From: an uncultured Eubacteriales bacterium
GTDB lineage: Bacteria; Bacillota_A; Clostridia; Christensenellales; Aristaeellaceae
Direction of reading: 5' to 3'
Length of the DNA stretch: 14,511 bases
NCBI GenBank assembly: GCA_902775835.1
Contig: CACYNZ010000053.1
Coordinates: forward strand, 1-14,511
Positions 1 through 7,701 of this stretch are shown here, piece by piece. The translations under genes and the position numbers were made by a program. The notes below the pieces were generated by a model. That model saw only the letters and a list, made by a program, of their open reading frames with translations. It had not been told where the DNA came from and ran no database searches. Numbering within the stretch: the first letter of the stretch is position 1; the number at the start of each line of letters is the position of its first letter.

Positions 1-13
1 CAAGAATCTTCAT
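1..13 (-). CDS. 5' end of a gene running off the window (starts MKIL)
   Basis: Only the first four codons and one base are inside the window, reading M-K-I-L on the minus strand. The start is supported by an AGGAGG ribosome binding site at 22-27, eight bases before the ATG. A hairpin with 7-bp arms (34-40 and 51-57) sits just upstream of that site and does not cover it. The gene follows the HTH-TPR regulator in the same direction, but a strong terminator (82-109) lies between them, so it probably has its own promoter or depends on read-through. The product cannot be named from four residues. Confidence 0.6.
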
Positions 14-81
14 TGCCGTTTCCTCCTTCCATGCTGCCGGCGTCTTTTCACCGGCAGGAATATCTTACCCCGTCTCCCGGG

Positions 82-109
82 AAAAAAGTGGACCCCGCAG
101 GTCCACTTT
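82..109 (-). terminator. Intrinsic terminator of the HTH-TPR gene
   Basis: The segment 85-109 is a perfect inverted repeat with 10-bp arms (AAAGTGGACC and GGTCCACTTT) around a 5-base loop. On the minus strand it is followed by a run of six T (82-87). It begins about 10 bases after the stop codon of the regulator gene. A second, competing stem (91-98 with 113-120) reaches the stop codon itself. The inner TGGACC-N5-GGTCCA core resembles a palindrome upstream of the same gene at 2330-2346. Confidence 0.85.
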
Positions 110-118
110 CCCGCGGGG

Positions 119-2272
119 TCACAGGTCCACTCCATTCTGGGCAAGGCACGTCTTCAGTTCGGCCGCTTCCCGTTTCTTTCCGGTGTCACGGTAGATCTCT
201 TCAAGTTTTTCTCCGGTCTTTTTCAGCATTTCCAGGCATCTGTCCCGGGGCACAATCCCGTTGAACAGATACGTTTCCAGAAGGTCCAGGGCATGTCCGT
301 AGCAGATGACGGCTTCGGTATTCCCGCAGACATTCCACAGCACCCAGCCCAGATTGTAGTGCGTCACCGCCACCGCATAGGCAGTGGGCTTTTCCTGGTC
401 CAGGTGATGATTCCGCGCAATGGTCAGAGCCTTCCGGTAGTACCTGACCGCCCGCTCCACGTCCACGGAGTCCAGGGCAAAGGCGGAGCTTGAGTGGAAT
501 TCAAACAGCGCCTGCCAGTTGTCCGCCGCCGCGTGATGCTCTTCAATGAGCTGCATGCCTTCCTCCAGGTACCGGTTTTCCCAGGGGTGCTGCAGGTGTT
601 CTCCCTCTCTGCGCGCCATGTACAGGGTGGCCAGCGCCAGGTCTGTCAGCGCCTCCCCGGCACTTTCGTCCCCTTCACGCTCCGCAAAGGCCAGAACGCG
701 CTCTCTCATGCCGTAGATTCTGGCATACCATGCGCCGCCGTCAACGCTCACCCAGCACAGGCGCTCCATGGCACGCATGTATATGTTCAGTTCCGCATCC
801 GTAACTTCCCCGTCCTCTTCCATCAGGTGCATGGCACGCACAAGGCTTTTCTCTGCCTCAGCATTCTGACCGTTCTGCTGCTGAAGGCGCGCGGTCTGGA
901 ACAGGTCGTGGATCTTTTCGTCGCGCACCGTTTTCGCGTCCAGCGTGTACATGCCGCCCAGGCTGGCATTGTAGTCATACATATAGCTCAGCATATGACT
1001 GAGCATCATGTCATCCCGGAATCCGAGCCTGTCCCGGTCATGCATGTCGGCATGCACAAAAGGCTCCGGCGCGGGACGCCGGCCGAAATACAGGGCGTAC
1101 AGTTCTTCCCCCAGCTCCATGCGCATATAGCAGCTTTCGTGGGTGCCCGTAAAGACGTAGGTGCCGTCATGGTTCAGCACCATCTGGAAGTATTCCTGAT
1201 TCTCCGGCGCCGATGTATTGAAGGCTTCCATATGGATATGGTCCATGTTCCCGCTCCGGTGCACTCCGATCCGCCAGTCAAAGAACCGGGTGTCATCCAC
1301 CTGCTTCATCACTTCCGCGACCTTCCGGTCCGTCTCCCGGTCCAGGCTCAGAAAGGCCGGGAAGAACCGGGACGCCGCGGCGGCCTCCAGCGTCTCATAG
1401 GATTCCAGGAACAGTTCCCTGTCCGTATCCGGCAGGTACTGCAGGAAGGCTTCATGGATTTCCGGCGCATGCAGCCATACCTGCTGCTCTGCGGTCTCCT
1501 CCGGGAAAGGCTCCAGGCAGGAAGCGAACTCCGCGTCCCGTTCCAGGCGTCTGCGGATGCGCTCCGCAAGGTGCGTCCACTGCTCGCCGGTATATACGCG
1601 GAAGCGCTCCAGCACTTCGGAATACAGCGCTTCCACCACATACGTCCGGCCCCTGGCATCCTCCACGCGCATCCAGCCCTGGAAATCGTAGTCAAACGGC
1701 GCGTCACCGCCGTTGGGCTGCCCGTCCACCCAGGTTTCCAGTTCCTCAAACGTTTCCGGTGTCCAGGCTTCCCTGTGCTCCGTTTCCGCAACCGGCTGCG
1801 AACTGGTGATGGGCGCCGTGGGCATGTCCGGGCTGGTCCTCAGAAGCGGAAAGCCCGCGTGCTCCAGCATGTCATTGAGCGCATCCACGCTGTCATGGGC
1901 CGCGATGGCCAGCATGATGATATGGCTGCGCAGGTCCGCTTCGCTCAGAAGCGGCATGCCGTATATGCTCAGCGCATGCTGGGTCTGCGCCAGCGTCAGG
2001 CCCGCCGCCACGCAGATGGCGAGGATATAGTCCCGGTTGTCCGTGTGCTTGTCGCCCCGCAGAAGCTTGTAGGTATAGTCCTGGGACATGCCCGCGCGCA
2101 CCGCCACTTCCTTCCGGGTCAGGTGATGCTCTTCCAGCATGCGGTCCATGAACTGCACAAATCCGCCGGGATACGCCTCATGCCGGTCCAGATGCATTCT
2201 CTCCAGTGCTTCCGAAGCCCGGCCGTGCTTGAGCATCCAGATCAGCTCGCTGCGGCTGTTTTTCTCTTCCAT
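119..2272 (-). CDS. Large HTH regulator with C-terminal TPR-like repeats (717 aa)
   Basis: This is a cytoplasmic protein with no signal peptide or membrane segment. Residues ~36-100 form an XRE-like helix-turn-helix (LTRKEVAVRAGMSQ, then YTYKLLRGDK). A helical segment at ~105-145 (SHIIMLAIAAHDSVDALNDML) resembles the companion segment that follows such HTH domains in Bacillota. Residues ~455-717 look like degenerate tetratricopeptide repeats (for example RAVRYYRKALTIA, and THYNLGWVLWNVCGNTEAV). The ~300 residues between match nothing I recognise. The start at 2272 is preferred over an upstream in-frame ATG at 2314 because AGGGAGG lies seven bases before it. HTH-plus-TPR proteins often sense a peptide or partner protein, but RRNPP-type regulators are about 300 aa, so this is much longer. 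It is isolated between the thrS terminator and its own terminator. Its ligand and targets are unknown. Confidence 0.85.
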   Translation of the reverse strand: MEEKNSRSELIWMLKHGRASEALERMHLDRHEAYPGGFVQFMDRMLEEHHLTRKEVAVRAGMSQDYTYKLLRGDKHTDNRDYILAICVAAGLTLAQTQHALSIYGMPLLSEADLRSHIIMLAIAAHDSVDALNDMLEHAGFPLLRTSPDMPTAPITSSQPVAETEHREAWTPETFEELETWVDGQPNGGDAPFDYDFQGWMRVEDARGRTYVVEALYSEVLERFRVYTGEQWTHLAERIRRRLERDAEFASCLEPFPEETAEQQVWLHAPEIHEAFLQYLPDTDRELFLESYETLEAAAASRFFPAFLSLDRETDRKVAEVMKQVDDTRFFDWRIGVHRSGNMDHIHMEAFNTSAPENQEYFQMVLNHDGTYVFTGTHESCYMRMELGEELYALYFGRRPAPEPFVHADMHDRDRLGFRDDMMLSHMLSYMYDYNASLGGMYTLDAKTVRDEKIHDLFQTARLQQQNGQNAEAEKSLVRAMHLMEEDGEVTDAELNIYMRAMERLCWVSVDGGAWYARIYGMRERVLAFAEREGDESAGEALTDLALATLYMARREGEHLQHPWENRYLEEGMQLIEEHHAAADNWQALFEFHSSSAFALDSVDVERAVRYYRKALTIARNHHLDQEKPTAYAVAVTHYNLGWVLWNVCGNTEAVICYGHALDLLETYLFNGIVPRDRCLEMLKKTGEKLEEIYRDTGKKREAAELKTCLAQNGVDL

Positions 2273-2302
2273 GCGTCTGCCTCCCTCCGTTTCCCTGCCG
2301 GA

Positions 2303-2349
2303 AGCATAGCCCATTTCTCGTTCATTTTGTGGACCTCACAGGTCCAAAC
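2303..2349 (-). promoter_or_regulatory. Candidate promoter with palindromic operator for the HTH-TPR gene
   Basis: Because a terminator closes thrS at 2361-2393, the regulator needs its own promoter in this gap. A possible -10 TATGCT (minus strand, 2303-2308) lies 31 bases upstream of the start codon, with only a poor -35 (CACAAA, 2326-2331) at 17-bp spacing. Across that -35 sits the palindrome TGGACC-TCACA-GGTCCA (2330-2346). The 11-base string TCACAGGTCCA recurs at 119-129, over the stop codon of the same gene. The palindrome is seen directly. The promoter and autoregulation are inference. Confidence 0.4.
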
Positions 2350-2360
2350 TGCCGCGCAAA

Positions 2361-2393
2361 GGGAAAAGGAGCAGTGCCGGCGGCACTGCTCCC
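2361..2393 (-). terminator. Intrinsic terminator of thrS
   Basis: A perfect 11-bp stem (2368-2378 and 2382-2392, GGAGCAGTGCC and its complement) with a 3-base loop is followed on the minus strand by TTTTCCCTTT. It lies 30 bases after the thrS stop codon. Confidence 0.9.
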
Positions 2394-2422
2394 AAATTCT
2401 GCGCTATGGTCTGAAGCCGCTG

Positions 2423-4210
<1,788 letters not shown>

Positions 4211-4398
4211 GTCCCCGTTTCCTCCTCGAACTCCGATTCCGTACTGTAAAACAAAGCAGCCTGTCTCTCCGTCAGGTCGGTCCGCCGCACGCGGCACGCT
4301 TTCCCCGGGAGCGAAGGCGGCTTTTCATGCAGTCCTTTTCCGCAGCACACAGGTGCCGGGAGCCGATTCCGCCTCCACTTCGGAAGCCGAAATCAACT
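4211..4398 (-). promoter_or_regulatory. Long structured 5' leader of thrS, no canonical T-box seen
   Basis: Between the predicted transcription start (about 4398) and the thrS ATG lie ~190 non-coding bases. They can fold several hairpins, including ATTTCGG-CTT-CCGAAGT, the arms CCGCC...GGCGG enclosing CGCT...AGCG, and CCTG...CAGG. The stem GCCG-CGTG-CGGC competes with the CCGCC/GGCGG pairing, which is a switch-like arrangement. Bacillota thrS genes are commonly controlled by a tRNA-sensing T-box. The sequence AAGCGTGCCGCG is faintly similar to the T-box core, but the essential UGGN is absent and no clear terminator precedes the ribosome binding site. It may be a divergent or translation-acting leader. 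The function is unproven. Confidence 0.4.
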
Positions 4399-4405
4399 GT
4401 CCCCT

Positions 4406-4434
4406 ATTATGGCTGTATTTTGTCAAAAGATCAA
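4406..4434 (-). promoter_or_regulatory. thrS: Promoter of thrS (TTGATC-N17-CATAAT)
   Basis: On the minus strand, TTGATC (4434-4429) and CATAAT (4411-4406) are separated by exactly 17 bp, a good sigma-A fit. A TTGACA string overlaps the spacer but lacks a properly spaced -10. Transcription would begin near 4398. Confidence 0.6.
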
Positions 4435-4514
4435 TCCCATTTTCGTGTTTTTCTTCACCATTATGCCGCTTTATTCCCTGTGCATCCGTTGTCCCCTGCC
4501 CTGCTTCCGCCGCA

Positions 4515-4709
4515 TCAGACCTGCAGGGCATGAAAAAAATCTCCCGTGCCACGCTCGTCATGCACACGGGAGATTCTTTTGCGGTTATACACTTTTTTGC
4601 TTTCCACACGTCTGGTCACCGGCGAGAACGTCCATTCGGACCGTTTTTCACTGTCCAGCTTTTTCCGTTCCTTCGTGCTCATCTTTTCCCTTGGAACAAA
4701 CTTTTTCAT
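4515..4709 (-). CDS. Small, highly basic conserved-type protein (64 aa)
   Basis: The product is a 64-residue Lys/Arg-rich protein (KFVPREKMSTKERKKLD near the start, then FSPVTRRVESKKVYNRKR) with no signal peptide or membrane segment. I recall similar short proteins with an NPVTR/SPVTRK...KKAYNRKK core in clostridia and on their mobile elements, usually annotated hypothetical. Their function is not known to me. The ATG overlaps the stop codon of the MATE gene by four bases (ATGA) and has its own AAAGGAG seven bases upstream, so it is probably translated from the MATE transcript. A strong terminator hairpin and U-run lie inside the last codons (4533-4575). The U-run encodes F58-F59, so a terminated RNA would lack the stop codon. 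The basic composition suggests nucleic-acid binding, which is inference only. Confidence 0.75.
   Translation of the reverse strand: MKKFVPREKMSTKERKKLDSEKRSEWTFSPVTRRVESKKVYNRKRISRVHDERGTGDFFHALQV
4533..4580 (-). terminator. Terminator of the MATE/small-protein operon, possibly bidirectional
   Basis: The arms AATCTCCCGTG (4538-4548) and CACGGGAGATT (4565-4575) form an 11-bp stem with a 16-base loop. On the minus strand a seven-T run follows (4539-4533). On the plus strand TTCTTTT follows (4574-4580), so it could also work in reverse. It overlaps the 3' end of the small basic protein gene, ahead of the stop codon at 4515-4517. Confidence 0.8.
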
Positions 4710-6055
4710 ACATTGACTCCTTTCCCCTGCCGGAAAACCCGGACAAAGTACACGATTTCCGCCACAGCGGTCAGCGTCCAGCTGAAGATATACAGAAGAT
4801 ACAGCGACTCAATTGTACCAAACCACGCAAAAACCGTAAACACCCAGATCACCCGGAACACGCAGGAGCCCAGGATCACGATCACCGTAGGCACAAAGCT
4901 CTTTCCCAGGCCTCTGGATGCCGCAATGGTGCAGTCCATGAACGCGGAAAAGGCATAGGAGCAGCCCATGATCCGCAGCCGGACAAGCCCGGCCTCGGCC
5001 ACTTCCGGTTCCCTTGTGAACAGGGACAGGAACTCCCTGCCAAAGATGACCAGCAGACCGCTGAGCACCGCCGCGATGCCGAAGGAATAGGCCAGAGAAA
5101 TCAGATAGCTCTTCAGCACCCGGTCACGCTTCCCTGCTCCGTTGTTCTGGCTCATGAAGCTGGAACAGGCCGTATACACTGCGGCCATGAGGTCATAGAT
5201 CAGGGCATCCGCATTGGCTGCAGCGGCATTGCCCTCCACCATCACGGCGTCAAAGCTGTTGACGCCGGTCTGGATAAAGAGATTCGCAAAGGCAAAGATC
5301 GCGTTCTGCAGCCCGGAGGGAACGGAAATTCGCAGAATCTTTCTGCATTTTTCCGGATTCAGGCGCAGCTGATTGAAATGCAGGCCGAAGGATTCATGAC
5401 GGCGCATGAGGGACAGAACAATCAGTCCCGCAGACAGATACTGGGAAAGCGCCGAAGCCAGTGCCACCCCGGCCTCCGCCATGCCGAAGACAATCACGAA
5501 CAGCAGGTTCAGCGCCACGTTCACCGCCCCGGCAAGGGACAGGAACATCAGCGGGTGCCGCGTATCCCCGGAGGCCGACAGCACGGCGCTGCCGAAATTG
5601 AACACAGCCAGGGCCGGCATGCCGACAAGATAGATGCGCAGATACCGCACAGCCCCGTCCATCAGCACGGGCTTGGTATGCATCAGGCTCAGGAACAGGG
5701 GCGTAAAGGCAAAGCCCACGGCAAAAATCAGCATGCCGCTGATCAGGAGAAGCAGGGCAGAAGTATGCACCGTCTCCGAGACATCCTTCGGACGCTGGGC
5801 GCCCAGGAAATGCGCCACCATCACATTCACGCCGCTGCCCATGCCGATCAGAAAGCCGGTGAACAGCGTCACCAGAATGGTCGTCGAGCCCACCGCGCCA
5901 AGCGCTTCCGGGCCGGAAAACCGTCCGACCACGGCGATATCGGACATATTGAAGAGCACCTGCAGCACATTGGACAGCATCAGGGGAATGCTGAAACGCA
6001 GAATATTCACAGGCAGGGAACCTTCTGTCAGGGAAACCGAACGATGGTGCATCAT
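4706..6055 (-). CDS. MATE family multidrug/Na+ efflux transporter (449 aa)
   Basis: This is an inner-membrane antiporter of the MATE family, expected to export cationic drugs or metabolites using a Na+ or H+ gradient. About twelve hydrophobic segments fill the protein in two related halves. The length (449 aa) is typical of the NorM/DinF-like group. Family-like stretches include IPLMLSNVLQVLFNMSDIAVVGRF near the N-terminus (given here in part), GAVNVALNLLFVIVFG in the middle, and SFMSQNNGAGK in the second half. The ATG at 6055 has AAGGAG ten bases upstream; the adjacent in-frame ATG at 6052 is a weaker alternative. The gene has a promoter with an overlapping perfect palindrome (6108-6139), suggesting repression that could be lifted by a substrate. 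It is translationally coupled to the small basic protein downstream. The substrate cannot be told from sequence. Confidence 0.93.
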   Translation of the reverse strand: MMHHRSVSLTEGSLPVNILRFSIPLMLSNVLQVLFNMSDIAVVGRFSGPEALGAVGSTTILVTLFTGFLIGMGSGVNVMVAHFLGAQRPKDVSETVHTSALLLLISGMLIFAVGFAFTPLFLSLMHTKPVLMDGAVRYLRIYLVGMPALAVFNFGSAVLSASGDTRHPLMFLSLAGAVNVALNLLFVIVFGMAEAGVALASALSQYLSAGLIVLSLMRRHESFGLHFNQLRLNPEKCRKILRISVPSGLQNAIFAFANLFIQTGVNSFDAVMVEGNAAAANADALIYDLMAAVYTACSSFMSQNNGAGKRDRVLKSYLISLAYSFGIAAVLSGLLVIFGREFLSLFTREPEVAEAGLVRLRIMGCSYAFSAFMDCTIAASRGLGKSFVPTVIVILGSCVFRVIWVFTVFAWFGTIESLYLLYIFSWTLTAVAEIVYFVRVFRQGKGVNV

Positions 6056-6107
6056 GTCTCACAGACTCCTTATTCGCGCTGCAGGTTCTGCCCTGTCCGC
6101 AGCGGGG

Positions 6108-6139
6108 ATTATACCACCGGCCCAAGGTTTGTAAACCTT
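6108..6139 (-). promoter_or_regulatory. MATE promoter with overlapping perfect palindrome
   Basis: On the minus strand a consensus TATAAT (6113-6108) is preceded, at 16-bp spacing, by TTTACA (6135-6130). The -35 lies inside the perfect inverted repeat AAGGTTT-GT-AAACCTT (6124-6139). A dimeric repressor bound here would block RNA polymerase. No adjacent gene encodes an obvious small repressor, so the regulator is probably elsewhere. Confidence 0.65.
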
Positions 6140-6483
6140 ATGCGCATATGCCTCTATCCCCGGGCATACCAATATCCATCCATGCACTGCTCCCGATTTT
6201 TTTCTTTTTTTCAGCCCGGAAACACTTGAAAAAAGCATGCGTTCTAGATTATTATACTGCATTGAGACATGTCTGTGCGCTTTTTGTCCGCCGGCATGAT
6301 TCCGTCTTCCCTGGATGATGTTTTTCCCTCTCCCCGGAAGAATGACCGACTCAGCATCTGATTCCATGAGCGGGCATATGTACCGATTTTCCCAGAAGAC
6401 ATGCCGTCCGGCCCGGTGCTCCCTGCCCGGCGCTCCGAACAGATTCCCATGTTCTCAAATGCCCATAAAGGAGGATACTCACC
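6140..6483 (+). promoter_or_regulatory. Divergent spacer holding the STAS gene leader and a weak promoter
   Basis: No gene is credible here. On the plus strand a TATACT box (6253-6258) is preceded by TTGAAA, but the spacing is 21 bp, so the promoter is weak or uses another sigma factor. If transcription starts there, the leader before the STAS gene is about 220 nt. T-runs at ~6194-6211 give an A/T-rich, possibly curved tract upstream of the MATE promoter. A 6-bp inverted repeat TATGCC...GGCATA lies at ~6146-6168. No known riboswitch motif was recognised. Confidence 0.3.
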
Positions 6484-6780
6484 ATGACCATGAACACAAA
6501 CCTGAACGGCTCGAATCTTACCATCGCTCTTGAGGGCCGTCTGGATACCATGACCGCTCCCGATCTGGAAGCCGAGCTCGGAAAGTACCTGCCCCAGACT
6601 GAAGCCCTCGTTCTGGATTTCAGCAAGCTGGAGTACATTTCTTCCGCCGGACTGCGCGTGCTTCTGTCCGCCCACAAGAGCATGGTTTCCAAGGGCGGCA
6701 TGAAGGCAACCCATGCCAATGACATCGTCAAGGAAGTCTTCGATGTCACCGGTTTCTCCGACATCCTGAACATTGAATGA
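6484..6780 (+). CDS. STAS-domain anti-sigma factor antagonist (98 aa)
   Basis: This is a single STAS domain of 98 aa, the usual length for SpoIIAA/RsbV-type proteins. In the family such proteins bind a kinase-type anti-sigma factor and free a sigma factor, and are switched off by serine phosphorylation. The fold pattern is clear: LTIALEGRLD (first strands), then VLDFSKLEYISSAGLRVLL, which aligns with the phosphorylation loop. S54 sits at the phospho-acceptor position. S53 replaces the usual aspartate before it. The ATG at 6484 has AAAGGAGG nine bases upstream. The next gene encodes an RsbW-like partner 10 bases downstream, so the two form one operon, closed by the terminator at 7431-7473. No sigma factor or PP2C phosphatase gene is nearby, so the regulated target is unknown. 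Confidence 0.92.
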   Translation: MTMNTNLNGSNLTIALEGRLDTMTAPDLEAELGKYLPQTEALVLDFSKLEYISSAGLRVLLSAHKSMVSKGGMKATHANDIVKEVFDVTGFSDILNIE

Positions 6781-6790
6781 GGTTTCTGCC

Positions 6791-7399
6791 ATGAAAACAG
6801 ACGTGATTGTGGTCTCCAGCAATGGAGACCAGATGGAAAAAGCCCTGAATCAGGCAGAGCTTGTCGCAGCTTATAAGAACCTGTCTGTCAAGAACACGCT
6901 TCAGCTCCGTCTTCTGATTGAGGAAATGATGGGCATGATGCGCTCCATCACCGGCGAGACGGAAGGCAGATTCTGGATTGAGGACGATGATGGCGTCTAT
7001 CAGCTGCATCTTCTCGTGGAAACCGGAATGACCTTCTCCAAGAGAGACAAGCTGCTCTCCGCTTCCACCTCCGGCAGGAACGAAGCTGCCCATGGTCTCA
7101 TGGGCTGGCTCCGTGATTTCTTCGACCGCGGCGCTGACCGGGATGTCAACACCCTGATGGGCCCCATGATCCTGCCTGAGATGTCGACCTATTCAGCCGG
7201 CGACAATGCGCTGAGCATGGAATGGTCCCTCTCCCGCTATTCGGAACTTCTCGCACCCCTGGTGGAACGGAAGGAAGCCGATGCCATGCAGGCATGGGAT
7301 GAACTGGAAAAGTCCGTGGTGGCACATGTGGCCGATGACGTCAAGGTGAGCATCAAGGGCAATAATGTGGAAATGATTCTCGTGAAAAAGTTTGCCTGA
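6791..7399 (+). CDS. Degenerate RsbW-like anti-sigma / ATPase-domain protein (202 aa)
   Basis: The position directly after a STAS gene and the order of segments suggest a GHKL-type anti-sigma partner. LQLRLLIEEMMGMMRSITGE (residues 37-56) aligns with the N-box helix. SASTSGRNEAAHGLMG (90-105) sits where glycine-rich ATP-lid motifs occur. KVSIKGNNVEMILVKKF forms the last strands. Several features are unusual. The Mg-binding Asn of the N-box appears to be Met (M49), no DxGxG motif is visible, and residues ~110-165 form an extra Met/Ser-rich region. At 202 aa it is longer than RsbW (~160). ATP-dependent phosphorylation of the STAS partner is therefore doubtful; it may bind without kinase activity. 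The ATG at 6791 is chosen (weak GAGG upstream, coupled to the STAS stop). A TTG at 6773 overlapping the STAS gene is an alternative. Confidence 0.75.
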   Translation: MKTDVIVVSSNGDQMEKALNQAELVAAYKNLSVKNTLQLRLLIEEMMGMMRSITGETEGRFWIEDDDGVYQLHLLVETGMTFSKRDKLLSASTSGRNEAAHGLMGWLRDFFDRGADRDVNTLMGPMILPEMSTYSAGDNALSMEWSLSRYSELLAPLVERKEADAMQAWDELEKSVVAHVADDVKVSIKGNNVEMILVKKFA

Positions 7400-7400
7400 T

Positions 7401-7420
7401 TCCTTCCGGCTCCGGAAGGA
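7401..7420 (+). repeat. Perfect 9-bp inverted repeat just after the anti-sigma gene
   Basis: TCCTTCCGG-CT-CCGGAAGGA begins one base after the stop codon. It lacks a T-run, and a complete terminator follows at 7431-7473. It may be an RNA 3'-end stabiliser or a protein-binding palindrome. Confidence 0.55.
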
Positions 7421-7430
7421 TGCAGGACTC

Positions 7431-7473
7431 AACGGAACCGCCTGCTTAGCTTTCAGAGGCGGTTCCGTTTTTT
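7431..7473 (+). terminator. Intrinsic terminator of the STAS/anti-sigma operon
   Basis: The arms AACGGAACCGCCT (7431-7443) and AGGCGGTTCCGTT (7457-7469) form a perfect 13-bp stem with a T-run through 7473. Confidence 0.92.
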
Positions 7474-7525
7474 GATCCCGGAGGCAGAATTCCCGTCTGC
7501 CTGGAAATTTTCTCCCGTCCGCCGA

Positions 7526-7554
7526 TTGACGGAGATACGGATTCCTGCTATCCT
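7526..7554 (+). promoter_or_regulatory. Promoter of the second MATE gene (TTGACG-N17-TATCCT)
   Basis: TTGACG (7526-7531) and TATCCT (7549-7554) are 17 bp apart. The predicted start near 7561 leaves a ~140-nt leader. The spacer contains GATACGG (7534-7540), the same 7-mer that forms one arm of the palindrome at 7660-7676. Confidence 0.65.
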
Positions 7555-7659
7555 GCTTTCGGCTTCCGGGCAGCCCCGCACAGGGCGGGTACAGCCGGAG
7601 GTCATCCCGCCGCACATGCCGGACCCGGACACTGTCTTCCGGCTGTGTTTCTCCCCTTT

Positions 7660-7676
7660 CCGTATCCAGGATACGG
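7660..7676 (+). repeat. Palindrome CCGTATC-CAG-GATACGG in the MATE leader
   Basis: A perfect 7-bp inverted repeat with a 3-base centre ends 11 bases before the GGGAGG ribosome binding site. It may be an RNA hairpin affecting initiation, or an operator, since one arm recurs inside the promoter spacer. Both roles are inference. Confidence 0.5.
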
Positions 7677-7701
7677 CCCGGACCTTAGGGAGGCTTGAAT
7701 C

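Noticed and set aside
4255..4320. A canonical T-box antiterminator in the thrS leader
   Set aside because: AAGCGTGCCGCG is only loosely similar; the tRNA-pairing UGGN and a following terminator with U-run are missing.
4409..6229. A 606-codon plus-strand frame
   Set aside because: It is antisense to the first MATE gene and rich in His/Gln, typical of a shadow frame. It also crosses the operon terminator and MATE promoter.
6059..6367. A 102-codon minus-strand frame upstream of the MATE gene
   Set aside because: It covers the MATE promoter and palindrome, has no ribosome binding site and shows no protein-like pattern.
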